Assembly: GCA_044506885.1 (NCBI GenBank) | Contig: JBIQKC010000001.1 | Span: 97,671-161,670, forward strand | Direction of reading: 5' to 3' | Length of the DNA: 64,000 nucleotides | Source: Croceibacterium_A sp044506885 | Lineage (GTDB): Bacteria > Pseudomonadota > Alphaproteobacteria > Sphingomonadales > Sphingomonadaceae | Shown here: positions 9,157 to 17,286 of the stretch, in pieces | Numbering within the stretch: position 1 is the stretch's first letter | Layout of the letters: every line of letters starts with the position of its first letter | The notes under the pieces: generated by a model | Seen by the model: the letters and a program-made list of their open reading frames with translations, nothing else | Database searches by the model: none | What the model was told of the DNA's origin: nothing | Position numbers and translations under genes: made by a program

Positions 9157-10293
9157 TCAGGCGCCGAGGGTCTTTTCCACCGGCTGCGGAGCTTGGCCGC
9201 GGCGGGGCGCGCCGAACATCGTGCTTCGCGCGATCCGCCCGACCAGCACGATCATCCCGCCATAGCTGGCGCGCTGGTAAGTCGACGCCGCCCCCAGGCG
9301 CGCGCTGAGGCGGCGATGCGCCTCCGCCAGCGAATGATAGGGCAGGCTGGGCAGCAGATGATGCAGCGCGTGGTAGCGCAGGCCCACCGGGGCCCACAGC
9401 GCGGCCAGCGGCGAAGGCGGCTGGACGTTCACCGAATCGAGGAACTGCGCGGTCACCGTCATCGGCTCGCCATCGTTCTCCCACAGGTGGGCGACGAGCG
9501 TGCGCAGCTGGTTCAGCACCGCCACGCCGGACAGCACCGCCAGCGCGATCAGCAGCGGCCGCCAGCCGATGGCGAAGGCGCCGGCGAGAAGCGCAATGGC
9601 CCAGAGCGAGGCGCCGAGTTCCTGCCAGAACACCTGCCGGGCAAACGCGCCTTCGGCCGGGCGGCGGCGGAAATCGGGATTGATCGTCAGCGCGGAAAAC
9701 CGTTCCCAGACCAGCTTGCGCAGCGGCGGGATCGCCGCGCCCAGCGGCACCAGTATCGCCGAGCGGATGAGGAACGCGACCGGCGCCAGCACCGCGATCA
9801 GGATGAACAGCGGCAGCGACCACGGCCTCATCAGCGCCAGCGGCAGGTATTCTGGATCCTCCACCGTGCCATAACGGGTGCGCGCGTGGTGCAGCGTATG
9901 CACGTTCTCGTACATCAGCGACGGGGTCAGCATCGGGATGCCGACCAGCAGGTTCCAGCCGAGGCGAAAGCCCGGCAGGGCGTTACGGTGGATGTGCGTC
10001 AGTTCGTGGATGAACAGCAGCGCGCGATAGAGCGCCAGCACGGCGACGACGCCCAGGGCCACCGCCAGCGGCGTGCTGCCGACCAGGATCGCCCCGGCGA
10101 GCGCGGCATAGCCGACGCCGGCGGAGAGCAGCATGTCGGGCCAGTAGATTTCCGGGCGCGCCTTGCCGATGTCGCGCGTTTCCTCCGCCGCGGCGCGCAG
10201 CATCGCCATATCGTCGGCAATCGCGCCGGCGAGGGGCTTGGCGGGGCGGTCGGGCCTGCCCGTAACGGGGGCCATGGGGATCTGGGCGTTCAT
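9157..10293 (-). CDS. Membrane fatty acid desaturase
   Basis: Di-iron membrane desaturase or hydroxylase acting on acyl chains or carotenoid-like lipids. The 378-residue protein has the three histidine boxes of the family: HELTHIHR around residue 105, HTLHHARTRYGT around 140 and HALHHLLPSLPYH near 310, separated by membrane spans. The start at 10293 (MNAQIPMAP) is preferred over an in-frame ATG at 10377, which would run into the divergent promoter region. It is divergent from the GNAT-like gene and convergent with the small lipoprotein. Substrate and regiospecificity are not determinable. Confidence 0.85.
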   Translation of the reverse strand: MNAQIPMAPVTGRPDRPAKPLAGAIADDMAMLRAAAEETRDIGKARPEIYWPDMLLSAGVGYAALAGAILVGSTPLAVALGVVAVLALYRALLFIHELTHIHRNALPGFRLGWNLLVGIPMLTPSLMYENVHTLHHARTRYGTVEDPEYLPLALMRPWSLPLFILIAVLAPVAFLIRSAILVPLGAAIPPLRKLVWERFSALTINPDFRRRPAEGAFARQVFWQELGASLWAIALLAGAFAIGWRPLLIALAVLSGVAVLNQLRTLVAHLWENDGEPMTVTAQFLDSVNVQPPSPLAALWAPVGLRYHALHHLLPSLPYHSLAEAHRRLSARLGAASTYQRASYGGMIVLVGRIARSTMFGAPRRGQAPQPVEKTLGA

Positions 10294-10427
10294 GCTATTG
10301 ATTTCCAAACCGGCGCGAAACGGCGGCCGGACCGCCGCGCCGAGTGCGAGCTTGCGCCGGGGACCTCGGCTTGACAAGGCGCAGACACCATACGCACTGC
10401 TAACCTTCCCTGAACGAAAGCATCAAT

Positions 10428-11585
10428 GTGTCTTCAGCCGACCTAGTGATCGCGCCGGTTTCCGGCAAGGCGGACTTCGATGCTTTGATCGATGTCAGTT
10501 ATCGGATCAATGCATCGGATCCCAACTGGGCGCCGCCGTTGCGCTCCGAAGTGATCGAGCTGCTGACGCCGGGGAAGAACCCGTTCCACGACCATGCCAA
10601 AGTGCAATTGTTCCTCGCTCGGCGTGGCGGCAGGCCGGTCGGGCGCATCTCCGCGCATTACGACGAACTGGCGCTCAAGCAGCCGCCGGAACAGGGCATG
10701 GGGCCGGGCACGGGCAACTGGGGGCTGTTCGAGGCCGAGGACGAGGAAGTCGCCCACGCCCTGATCGTGCGCGCCGAGCAATGGCTGCGCGAACAGGGCA
10801 TGACCCGCGTCCTCGCCCCGATCAGCCTGTCGATCTGGGAGGAACCGGGCCTGCTGGTGAAAGGCCACGATCATCCGCCGATGGTGATGATGGGGCACAA
10901 CCGGCCGGAATACGAAGCCTGGATCGAAGCGGCCGGCTACACCGTCGCCAAGCGGCTGCTGACTTACGACCTGCCGGTCGAGGACGGCTTTCCGCCGCTG
11001 GTGAACCGCATCGTCGCTTCGGGCGAGAAGAACGACCGCATCCGCATCCGCCAGGTGGACAAGCGGCATTTCGAGCGGGACGCGGCGATCGTCATCGGCA
11101 TCCTCAACGATGCCTGGTCGAAGAACTGGGGCTTCGTACCCTTCACCGAAGCCGAGAAAGCCTATGCCGCGAAGAAGCTGGCCCCGTTGATCTTCGAGAA
11201 CGCCAACATGATCGCCGAGCTGGATGGCGAGCCGGTGGCGTTCATGCTCGCCCTGCCCGACGTCAACGCGGTGCTGAAGCCGATGGGCGGCAGGCTGTTC
11301 CCGTTCAACTGGATCAGGCTGCTGTGGTGGTTGCGCAAGGGGCGTCCGGTGAACTTCCGCGTCCCGCTGATGGGCGTCGTGCAGCGTCTCCAGGCGAGCA
11401 GGCTGGCGAGCCAGCTTGCCTTCATGATGATCGAATACATCCGCCGCAGCGGCGTGAACGATCATGGCGCCAAGCGCGCCGAGGTCGGCTGGATCCTGGA
11501 GGACAACCAGGGGATGATCGCCATCGCCGACGCGATCGGCAGCACAATCAACCGCGAATACCGCATCTACGGCAAGCCGCTGTAA
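10428..11585 (+). CDS. GNAT-fold N-acetyltransferase-like protein
   Basis: A 385-residue cytosolic protein resembling a widespread alphaproteobacterial GNAT-like family usually annotated as hypothetical. The N-terminal half has FLARRGGRPVGRISAHYDE (residues about 63-82), a beta-strand pattern seen in acetyl-CoA binding folds; the C-terminal half has DAWSKNWGFVPFTEAE and a closing region GWILEDNQGMIAIADAIG with a helix resembling the GNAT end. Start is GTG at 10428; the overlapping ATG at 10426 is out of frame. Substrate unknown. The EcfG-like promoter of the next gene begins 18 bp past its stop codon. Confidence 0.65.
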   Translation: MSSADLVIAPVSGKADFDALIDVSYRINASDPNWAPPLRSEVIELLTPGKNPFHDHAKVQLFLARRGGRPVGRISAHYDELALKQPPEQGMGPGTGNWGLFEAEDEEVAHALIVRAEQWLREQGMTRVLAPISLSIWEEPGLLVKGHDHPPMVMMGHNRPEYEAWIEAAGYTVAKRLLTYDLPVEDGFPPLVNRIVASGEKNDRIRIRQVDKRHFERDAAIVIGILNDAWSKNWGFVPFTEAEKAYAAKKLAPLIFENANMIAELDGEPVAFMLALPDVNAVLKPMGGRLFPFNWIRLLWWLRKGRPVNFRVPLMGVVQRLQASRLASQLAFMMIEYIRRSGVNDHGAKRAEVGWILEDNQGMIAIADAIGSTINREYRIYGKPL

Positions 11586-11602
11586 GGCCGGCATTCGGGC
11601 CG

Positions 11603-11628
11603 GGAACCCGCATTCGCAACCCGCCGTT
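11603..11628 (+). promoter_or_regulatory. EcfG-type general stress promoter before the single-domain response regulator
   Basis: GGAAC at 11603-11607 and CGTT at 11625-11628, separated by 17 bp, match the alphaproteobacterial EcfG consensus (GGAAC-N16/17-CGTT). The regulator's ATG lies 46 bp downstream. Confidence 0.65.
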
Positions 11629-11673
11629 CAATCAATCGACGCGGCCGGTCGAGCCGCTTTGCATGGAGCATAC

Positions 11674-12096
11674 ATGGGGCGCGACAAATCCAGGCGTGTC
11701 GGCAAGCGGCGGCTAGGCCGGGTGCTGGTGGTCGAGGACGATGCGGTCCTGGCGCTGGCGATCGAGGCCGCGCTGCTGGATGCCGGAGCGATCGAAGTGG
11801 TCGTCTGCCCCAGTCTGGCGGGGACGATGGCCGCGCTGGAGGAAGCGCCGGCCGAAGCGATCGTGCTCGATGTCCACCTGGCCGATCGCGACGATGGCTG
11901 GGCGCTCGCGGAACTGGCGGCGATGCTCGGGCCCACGCCGCCGCGCATCGTGTTCTCGACCGCATCGCCGGAGGACATTCCGCCCCGCATTGCCGAGATG
12001 GGCCCTATCTTCCAGAAGCCCTACGACCCCGCGCAACTCGCCGATGCGCTCGTTTCCGGCACGCCTCGGGGGCTGTTCTCGCGCCTGCTGGGCTGA
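11674..12096 (+). CDS. Single-domain response regulator
   Basis: A 140-residue receiver domain without output domain. LVVEDDAVLALAIEAAL gives the acidic pocket near residues 17-33, IVLDVHLADRDDGW contains the phosphoacceptor Asp, FSTAS the conserved Thr position and FQKPYD the conserved Lys. The ATG at 11674 has GGAG five bases upstream; a TTG at 11659 is possible. It lies just before phyR and has an EcfG-like promoter of its own, so a role in the general stress phosphorelay similar to Sphingomonas SdrG is inferred from context; the FAT-GUY signature is only partly present. A hairpin terminator follows. Confidence 0.8.
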   Translation: MGRDKSRRVGKRRLGRVLVVEDDAVLALAIEAALLDAGAIEVVVCPSLAGTMAALEEAPAEAIVLDVHLADRDDGWALAELAAMLGPTPPRIVFSTASPEDIPPRIAEMGPIFQKPYDPAQLADALVSGTPRGLFSRLLG

Positions 12097-12123
12097 GGCG
12101 ACCCTGCCGATGGCGGATGGAAA

Positions 12124-12155
12124 AAAGGCCTCCGCTCCAAAGAGCGGAGGCCTTT
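12124..12155. terminator. Terminator after the single-domain response regulator
   Basis: A perfect 14-bp stem (12124-12137 with 12142-12155) and CAAA loop start with six A residues and end in TTT. It opens the 305-bp gene-free stretch between the response regulator and phyR; apart from the promoter at 12347-12371 I see nothing else there. Confidence 0.75.
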
Positions 12156-12346
12156 CGGGATCGTATCACCAGCCGCTTGGACGGGAGGGGGGGTCTCGGC
12201 GGTGACACCTGCTAAATGACCCTCCTCGGCGGAGGTTCCCGCGCATGCACAAAAATTTTTTGGCCCCGCCGAACGCATTTGCGATTTGCGGCGAGCAGGG
12301 CCATGCACGGAGGGCGAAGCCACGTCAGTCATTTCACGGACCTGGC

Positions 12347-12371
12347 GGAACAAGCGCCCTTCGGGGGCGTT
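12347..12371 (+). promoter_or_regulatory. EcfG-type promoter of phyR
   Basis: GGAAC at 12347-12351, 16 bp, then CGTT at 12368-12371 match the EcfG consensus. The phyR ATG lies 31 bp downstream. Stress-sigma control of phyR is known in several alphaproteobacteria. Confidence 0.7.
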
Positions 12372-12401
12372 GTCGGGTCAGGTTCCACGGGAAGGGGTTT
12401 T

Positions 12402-13200
12402 ATGTCGATTGGGGCTGAAGTTGCCGCTCATTTGCCGTTTCTGCGCCGCTACGCGCGCGCGCTGACCGGTTCGCAGGCCACCGGGGATTCGTTCGTCAAG
12501 GCCACTCTCGAAGCCGCTCTGGCGGACGAGGAACTGGCCGATTCGCTGCGCGGCGGGCGCGTGCCGCTCTATCGCGCCTTCAACAAGCTGTGGGCGAGCG
12601 CCTATCTCGAAGTGCGCGACGAGGACGATCTGGGGCAGGGACTGCATGAAAGCGCCGCCCGCGATCAGCTGCGCAAGATCACCCCGGTCAATCGCCAGGC
12701 GCTGCTGCTCAGCACCGTCGAGGATTTCAGCACCGCCGAAACGGCCACGATCATGGACGTCTCCGAAGACGACGTGAATCGTCTGGTGCAGGAAGCGGTC
12801 GAGGAAATCGAGCGCGAGACGACCACCAGCGTATTGATCATCGAGGACGAGCCGCTGATTTCGATGCAGCTCGAAGATCTGGTCCGTTCGCTGGGCCACG
12901 AGGTCATCGGCACGGCGGCGACGCGCAAACAGGCGCAGCAGGTGGTGGCCGACCATGCGCCGGGGCTGGTGCTGGCGGATATTCAGCTCGCCGACGGTTC
13001 CTCCGGGCTCGATGCGGTGGACGACATTCTCGCCATCGAGAGCGTGCCGGTGATTTTCATCACCGCCTATCCCGAACGCCTGCTGACGGGGGATCGGCCG
13101 GAGCCGACCTAATCTCATTACCAAGCCGTTCCAGGAAGACACGGTGCGCGCCGCGATCAGCCAGGCGCTGTTCTTCGGTTCCAGTCGCCCGCTCGGTTGA
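12402..13200 (+). pseudogene. phyR: General stress response regulator PhyR, frameshifted near the C-terminus
   Basis: PhyR is the anti-anti-sigma factor of the alphaproteobacterial general stress response: an inactive sigma-like domain binds NepR after receiver phosphorylation. Residues 1 to about 140 form the sigma-like domain (HLPFLRRYARALTGSQ, then DVSEDDVNRLVQEAVEEIE); the receiver follows (VLIIEDEPLISMQLEDLV, VLADIQLADGSSGLDAVD, VIFITAYPERLL). The frame ends at TAA 13110-13112 after RPEPT. One base later the expected ending resumes (LITKPFQEDTVRAAISQALF, then nine residues to TGA at 13198-13200). Four bases TAAT stand where three are expected, so one base is inserted. The truncated protein of 236 residues lacks the conserved receiver lysine and last helix. 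This is either a real mutation or a sequencing error. nepR and ecfG are not nearby. Confidence 0.85.
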
Positions 13201-13213
13201 GTATGACGCGGGG

Positions 13214-13585
13214 ATGGCCCGCCTCAAGCTCAAGCTACAGCTCTATTGCGGCGAGGAAATCGCCATGGGACCGGGCAAGGCCGACCTGCTCGAAGCGATA
13301 GCCCGCGAAGGCTCCATTTCCGCCGCCGGGCGCGCGATGGGCATGAGCTATCGCCGCGCCTGGCTGCTGGTGGATACGATGAACCGCTGCTTCCGCGCGC
13401 CGCTGGTCGCGACACGGCCCGGTGGCGGCAGGACCGCCGGGGCGCGGCTGACGGCGGAAGGCGAGGCGGCGCTGGCGGCCTATCGCGCGCTGTCCGCGCG
13501 GGTCGCACAAGGCGCGGCGTGCAAGGACTGCCAGGCGCTCGAAACCGCGATCCGCGCCGAACCGCTACCCGCGCAGCACCAGTAG
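13214..13585 (+). CDS. ModE-type winged-helix regulator, DNA-binding domain only
   Basis: A 123-residue LysR/ModE-like HTH protein. DLLEAIAREGSISAAGRAMGMSYRRAW (in residues about 25-51) is the winged-helix motif of the ModE N-terminal domain, with SYRRAW characteristic. The molybdate-binding MOP domains of full-length ModE are absent, as in many alphaproteobacterial short ModE-like proteins. The C-terminus has a CKDCQ pair of cysteines that might bind metal. It starts 13 bp after the phyR reading frame end. Molybdenum response is inferred; it is notable that a molybdoenzyme-type [2Fe-2S] subunit lies 8 kb away. Confidence 0.78.
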   Translation: MARLKLKLQLYCGEEIAMGPGKADLLEAIAREGSISAAGRAMGMSYRRAWLLVDTMNRCFRAPLVATRPGGGRTAGARLTAEGEAALAAYRALSARVAQGAACKDCQALETAIRAEPLPAQHQ

Positions 13586-13588
13586 GGC

Positions 13589-14590
13589 TCAGGGCGCGAT
13601 CAGCACCTTGCACTGGCCGCTGCGTTGCTTGAGGCTTTCGAACACTTGCGGGGTCGCTGCGAGCGTTATCGTGTCGCTGACCAGCAGGCGCGGTTCCATC
13701 GCTCCTTCGTTCAGCGCGTCCAGCGCGGCTTCGTATTCCTGCCGGGTGGAGAAGGCGCTGGTCACCAGTCGCACCTCTTTTTGCAGCATGGCGAAGCTGT
13801 TGAAGGTGTCGGGCCGGGTGCACAGGCCGAGCAGCAGGATCGCGCCGCGATTGCGCACCTGACGCACCGCCTGGTCGATCAGGCCGGGAATGCCGACGCA
13901 TTCGAACACCACGTCCGCCGGACCGCCCAGCGCGCGTTCGGCGCTGCCGACCGGGTCGGCGGGGTCGACCACGAACACGTCCGCACCCATGTCCAGCGCG
14001 CGCTGCTGCTGGAAGGTGGCGACGTCCTGAACCGCCACTTTCGCCGCACCCATGCGCCGCGCCCAGAACGCCACCGCCAGCCCGATGGGGCCCGCCCCGA
14101 GGACGAGCACCTTGTCGCCGGCCTTCATGCCCGAGAGGTTCACCCCGTGCAGGGCCACCGCCAGCGGCTCTATGATCGCCCCGTCGGCAAGGCTGACATC
14201 CGCCGGCAGCTTCACGCACTGGTTGGGGCGGGTGACGGCAAATTCGGCATAGCCGCCGCCTTGCAGCCCGAATCCGGCGCACCATTGCACTTCGCCCTTG
14301 CGGCAATGGTCGCAATGCCCGCAGCTCATCAATGGGATGACGGAGACGAGATCGCCCGTCTTCAGCCCTTCCGCATCGCGTCCCAGCGCCACCACTTCGC
14401 CCGCGAATTCGTGCCCCAGCACGTCGCCGTGCTTGCACCCGTAAGCCGCGTCCTCGGTCATGTGCAGGTCGCTGCCGCAGATGCCGCAGCGGCCCACCTT
14501 GATCACGACCTGCCCGGCAGCCGGCTCCGGATCGGGCAGCGTCTCGAACGCCAGCGGCGCGTGCAGCGCCTGGAAGGTGACGGCTCTCAA
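13589..14590 (-). CDS. Zinc-dependent alcohol dehydrogenase, sorbitol/butanediol dehydrogenase-like
   Basis: A 333-residue medium-chain dehydrogenase. GICGSDLHM supplies the catalytic-zinc Cys, GHEFAGEV the His-Glu pair, CGHCDHCRKGEVQWC the structural zinc ligands, and VLGAGPIGLAVAFWA the Rossmann nucleotide site near residue 165. The first codon is TTG at 14590, supported by GGAG upstream and only a 4-bp gap from the preceding dehydrogenase. It is the last gene of a minus-strand catabolic cluster reading from 20460. It oxidises an alcohol or reduces a ketone; substrate unknown. Confidence 0.87.
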   Translation of the reverse strand: MRAVTFQALHAPLAFETLPDPEPAAGQVVIKVGRCGICGSDLHMTEDAAYGCKHGDVLGHEFAGEVVALGRDAEGLKTGDLVSVIPLMSCGHCDHCRKGEVQWCAGFGLQGGGYAEFAVTRPNQCVKLPADVSLADGAIIEPLAVALHGVNLSGMKAGDKVLVLGAGPIGLAVAFWARRMGAAKVAVQDVATFQQQRALDMGADVFVVDPADPVGSAERALGGPADVVFECVGIPGLIDQAVRQVRNRGAILLLGLCTRPDTFNSFAMLQKEVRLVTSAFSTRQEYEAALDALNEGAMEPRLLVSDTITLAATPQVFESLKQRSGQCKVLIAP

Positions 14591-14594
14591 ACGC

Positions 14595-15725
14595 TCACTC
14601 CGCCGCCATGACCAGCACCGGCTTGACCACTGCGCCGCTCTCGCTCGCTTCGATGGCTTCGTTGATCTGTTCGAACGGGAAAGTGCGGATCAGCCTCTCG
14701 AACGGGAAGCGGCCGGCGATGTGATGCTCGATGAGTTCGGGCAGGAACCGGGTCAGGTCGCTGTCGCCGCCGAGGATGCCCATGACCGTGCGCCCGCCGC
14801 CCATGAAGGCGGCTTCGTTGAAGGTCAGGTTGTCGGCCGGGTCCGACGCGCCGACGATGCCGCAGATGCCCTTGGGCGCGAGCAGGCCCCACGCCTGTTC
14901 GATCACCGAATTGATACCGGTGGTGTCGAAGGCATAGCCGAGCCCTTCGGGCGCCAGTTCGCGGATGCGTGCGGCCACATCGTCGCGCGCGTTGACGGTG
15001 TGCGTCGCGCCCAGTTCCCGCGCCAGTTCCAGCCGCGAATCGTGGACGTCCACGGCGATGATCGGGTTGGCCCCGGCGATCTTCGCCGCCATGATTGCGG
15101 CGATACCGACCGTGCCCGCGCCGAACACCGCGATCGGCAGCCCGGCGCGCACCTTCATCGCGTTCAGCACCGCGCCCGCGCCGGTCATCAGGCCGCAGCC
15201 GATCGGGGCGAGGCGTTCGAGCGGAATGGCGGCGGCGCTGTCGGGGACGCGCACGGTGTTGCGCTGGTGCGCAATGGCATGGGTGGCGAAGGCGGACTGG
15301 CCGAAGAAGTTGGCGTTCATCGGCTCGCCCCCCAAGGTCATGCTCGGCGTGCCGTCGGGCCGCTTGCCCGACCAGTTGTTGGGGAAGAAATTGTAGCAAT
15401 AGGTCGGCGCGTCGATGTCGCAGCTCGGGCAGTCGCCGCAGGAATTGAAGCTCATCACCACCCGGTCGCCCGGCTTCACCGCCGTCACCGCTTCGCCGAC
15501 GGCCTCGACGATGCCCGCGCCTTCGTGGCCCAGCACCACCGGCAGCGGCACCGGAAGCTGCGCGTCGCGCACCGCGAGGTCGGTGTGGCAGATGCCGCAG
15601 GCGACCACCCGCACCAGCACTTCGTCGGCGCGCAGCGTATCCAGTTCGACCGGTTCGATGGTGAAGGGGTGGTCATGGCCGCGACAGATGGCGGCCTGGG
15701 CGGCGATGGGGGCTTGCGTGGTCAT
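14595..15725 (-). CDS. Zinc-dependent aryl-alcohol dehydrogenase-like protein
   Basis: A 376-residue medium-chain dehydrogenase of the benzyl/aryl-alcohol dehydrogenase type (XylB-like). Motifs: GICHTDLAV, GHEGAGIVEAVG, structural zinc CGDCPSCDIDAPTYC, the catalytic cysteine region IGCGLMTGAGAVLNAM, and the NAD site VFGAGTVGIAA. It would convert aromatic alcohols to aldehydes. It is flanked within 4 bp on each side by an SDR and a second dehydrogenase, indicating one operon. The MTTQAP start at 15725 is the only good choice. Confidence 0.87.
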   Translation of the reverse strand: MTTQAPIAAQAAICRGHDHPFTIEPVELDTLRADEVLVRVVACGICHTDLAVRDAQLPVPLPVVLGHEGAGIVEAVGEAVTAVKPGDRVVMSFNSCGDCPSCDIDAPTYCYNFFPNNWSGKRPDGTPSMTLGGEPMNANFFGQSAFATHAIAHQRNTVRVPDSAAAIPLERLAPIGCGLMTGAGAVLNAMKVRAGLPIAVFGAGTVGIAAIMAAKIAGANPIIAVDVHDSRLELARELGATHTVNARDDVAARIRELAPEGLGYAFDTTGINSVIEQAWGLLAPKGICGIVGASDPADNLTFNEAAFMGGGRTVMGILGGDSDLTRFLPELIEHHIAGRFPFERLIRTFPFEQINEAIEASESGAVVKPVLVMAAE

Positions 15726-15729
15726 GGTC

Positions 15730-16593
15730 TCAGTCCTGGTTCAGCGGCTTGATCGGCCCCAACTGCATCCCGCCGTCGATCATCACGTGGCTGCCGGTCA
15801 TGTAGCTGCCGGCGTCGGAGGCGAGGAGCAGGGCCAGCGGCTTGATCTGGTAGGTTTCGGCCATCCGGCCCAGCGGGCACAGTTCGTCCCACGCCTTCTT
15901 CGCCTGCGGGTTCTTCTTCACCCAGCCGTCGCCGATATTGGTCACGAACGGGCCCGGCGCGATGGCGTTCACGCGGATGCCGTGGGCCGCCAGTTCGAAC
16001 GCCGCGTGGCGCATGAAATGCTTCACCCCGGCCTTGGCCGCCATGTAGGGCACGCCGACGATGGCCTCGTTCACTTCGGCCGCGTTGGAGCTGGTGATGA
16101 CGATGCTGCCCCCTCGCCGGCCGGTGTTCGCCTCGTTCGCCTTCATCACCCGCGCCGCCTCGCGTACCGTGTGGAAGCAGCCGGTGAGGTTGATGCCGAT
16201 GGACTTGTACCAGCGATCGGGGTCGTAGACGTCGATCTGGCCTTCGGGGTTGCGCCTGTCGTCCGGGGTCCAGAAGCCGCCGCCGACATCGAGCCCGGCA
16301 TTGGCGAAGGCGATGTCGCACCCGCCGTATGCCGCCACGTGATCGTCGAACGCCTTGGCCACTTGCGCCAGATCCGCCACGTCGCACACGCCGGAGCGGA
16401 CTTCGTAACCTTCGCCGGCCAGCCGCTGCGTTTCGCGGGCGACGCCTTCGGCATCGACATCGGTCAGCGTCACTTTCGCGCCCGCTTCCGCCATCGTTTC
16501 GGCATAGGCGAGGCCGATACCGCTGGCCGCGCCTGTCACGAGCGCGGAGCGGCCGCGGATGTCGAACTGGTCGAGGGTCTTGGGGTCGGTCAT
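15730..16593 (-). CDS. Short-chain dehydrogenase/reductase
   Basis: A 287-residue SDR with TGAASGIG cofactor motif near residue 20, NAG near residue 99, catalytic Ser in ITSSNAAE and YMAAK supplying Tyr and Lys. An insertion around residues 105-125 (GGGFWTPDDRRNPEGQ) is seen in actinobacterial mycofactocin-type and related SDRs, but no mycofactocin genes are visible. Start ATG at 16593 has AGAGGA upstream. The four-base gap to the next dehydrogenase indicates co-transcription. Confidence 0.87.
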   Translation of the reverse strand: MTDPKTLDQFDIRGRSALVTGAASGIGLAYAETMAEAGAKVTLTDVDAEGVARETQRLAGEGYEVRSGVCDVADLAQVAKAFDDHVAAYGGCDIAFANAGLDVGGGFWTPDDRRNPEGQIDVYDPDRWYKSIGINLTGCFHTVREAARVMKANEANTGRRGGSIVITSSNAAEVNEAIVGVPYMAAKAGVKHFMRHAAFELAAHGIRVNAIAPGPFVTNIGDGWVKKNPQAKKAWDELCPLGRMAETYQIKPLALLLASDAGSYMTGSHVMIDGGMQLGPIKPLNQD

Positions 16594-16626
16594 TCCGGTC
16601 CTCTCGTGTCGCGCATGAAAACGAAG

Positions 16627-16656
16627 CGTGACCCCGGATCAAAGTCCGGGGTCACG
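16627..16656. repeat. 12-bp perfect palindrome between SDR and cupin genes
   Basis: CGTGACCCCGGA and its complement flank a 6-nt loop. This type of GACCCCGGA/TCCGGGGTC hairpin is common between genes in sphingomonads. It could act as an attenuator within the operon, since flanking genes share orientation. Confidence 0.65.
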
Positions 16657-16675
16657 GAAAGGGCGGGGTGCGGTC

Positions 16676-17215
16676 CTAGAGATACAGCTTCGGGTTGATC
16701 GGGATGCCGTTCTCTTCGCAGTAGCTTTCGTAGTGATTCATCATCCACCACACGTCGGCGGTTTCGACCAGCACGGCGTTCTCGTCGTAGAACTCGATCG
16801 GGCCTTCCATCCAGCCGAACAGCTTGACGCCTTCGGGGTGGTCGGTGACGAGGGTGTGGCTTTCGCCCGGCACTTCCAGGATCAGGCCGCCCGGCGTCGC
16901 CACCCAGTCGTATTCGAGATAGCGGACCGAGCCTTCGAGCACGACCATGGTGATCGTGCCGCGATGGAAGTGCGTGCCGACCACGCCGGGGCCCTTCACC
17001 CACAGGATGTTGGAGAACAGGTTGCGGCGCACGTCGAACGCGAGGTGCTTGATCGCCGCCGTCTCGCCGAACGGCACCCACGGGCTGTCGTCGTCGCTCT
17101 GCGCATCGACATAGCGGCCGCCGGGCGAATGCTTTTCCACCAGCCCGCGATAGTTGAAGGGGATGTCGACGATCTCGTACTTGGTCGACGGCGGGGCTTT
17201 CATCTGCGTGGCCAT
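16676..17215 (-). CDS. Cupin, 2,4'-dihydroxyacetophenone dioxygenase-like
   Basis: A 179-residue single-cupin protein resembling the non-heme iron dioxygenase that cleaves the aryl-ketone side chain of 2,4'-dihydroxyacetophenone. GTHFHRGTITMVVLEGSVRY around residues 81-100 gives the His-x-His and Glu metal ligands, and ESHTLVTDH the third His. Start ATG at 17215 is preceded by GAGAG. In context with dehydrogenases and MFS transporters, it suggests breakdown of an aryl ketone or aryl-glycerol type compound. Exact substrate is inference. Confidence 0.75.
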   Translation of the reverse strand: MATQMKAPPSTKYEIVDIPFNYRGLVEKHSPGGRYVDAQSDDDSPWVPFGETAAIKHLAFDVRRNLFSNILWVKGPGVVGTHFHRGTITMVVLEGSVRYLEYDWVATPGGLILEVPGESHTLVTDHPEGVKLFGWMEGPIEFYDENAVLVETADVWWMMNHYESYCEENGIPINPKLYL

Positions 17216-17286
17216 GGTGCTCTCTCCCGGTTGTGGCGGAATCGTTATCGTTGTGGGCGAAGTCTAGGCCCGTCGCCGCCCCGCTG

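Noticed and set aside
10371..10404. TTGACA upstream of the GNAT-like gene as a promoter
   Set aside because: No acceptable -10 hexamer at 16-18 bp spacing.
12208..12235. Minus-strand GGAAC-N16-CATT resembling an EcfG promoter
   Set aside because: The -10 lacks CGTT and it points at a terminator with no gene downstream before the response regulator end.
12216..12401. Upstream extension of the phyR frame to 12216
   Set aside because: The extension crosses the EcfG-like promoter; the ATG at 12402 starts the recognised PhyR sequence.
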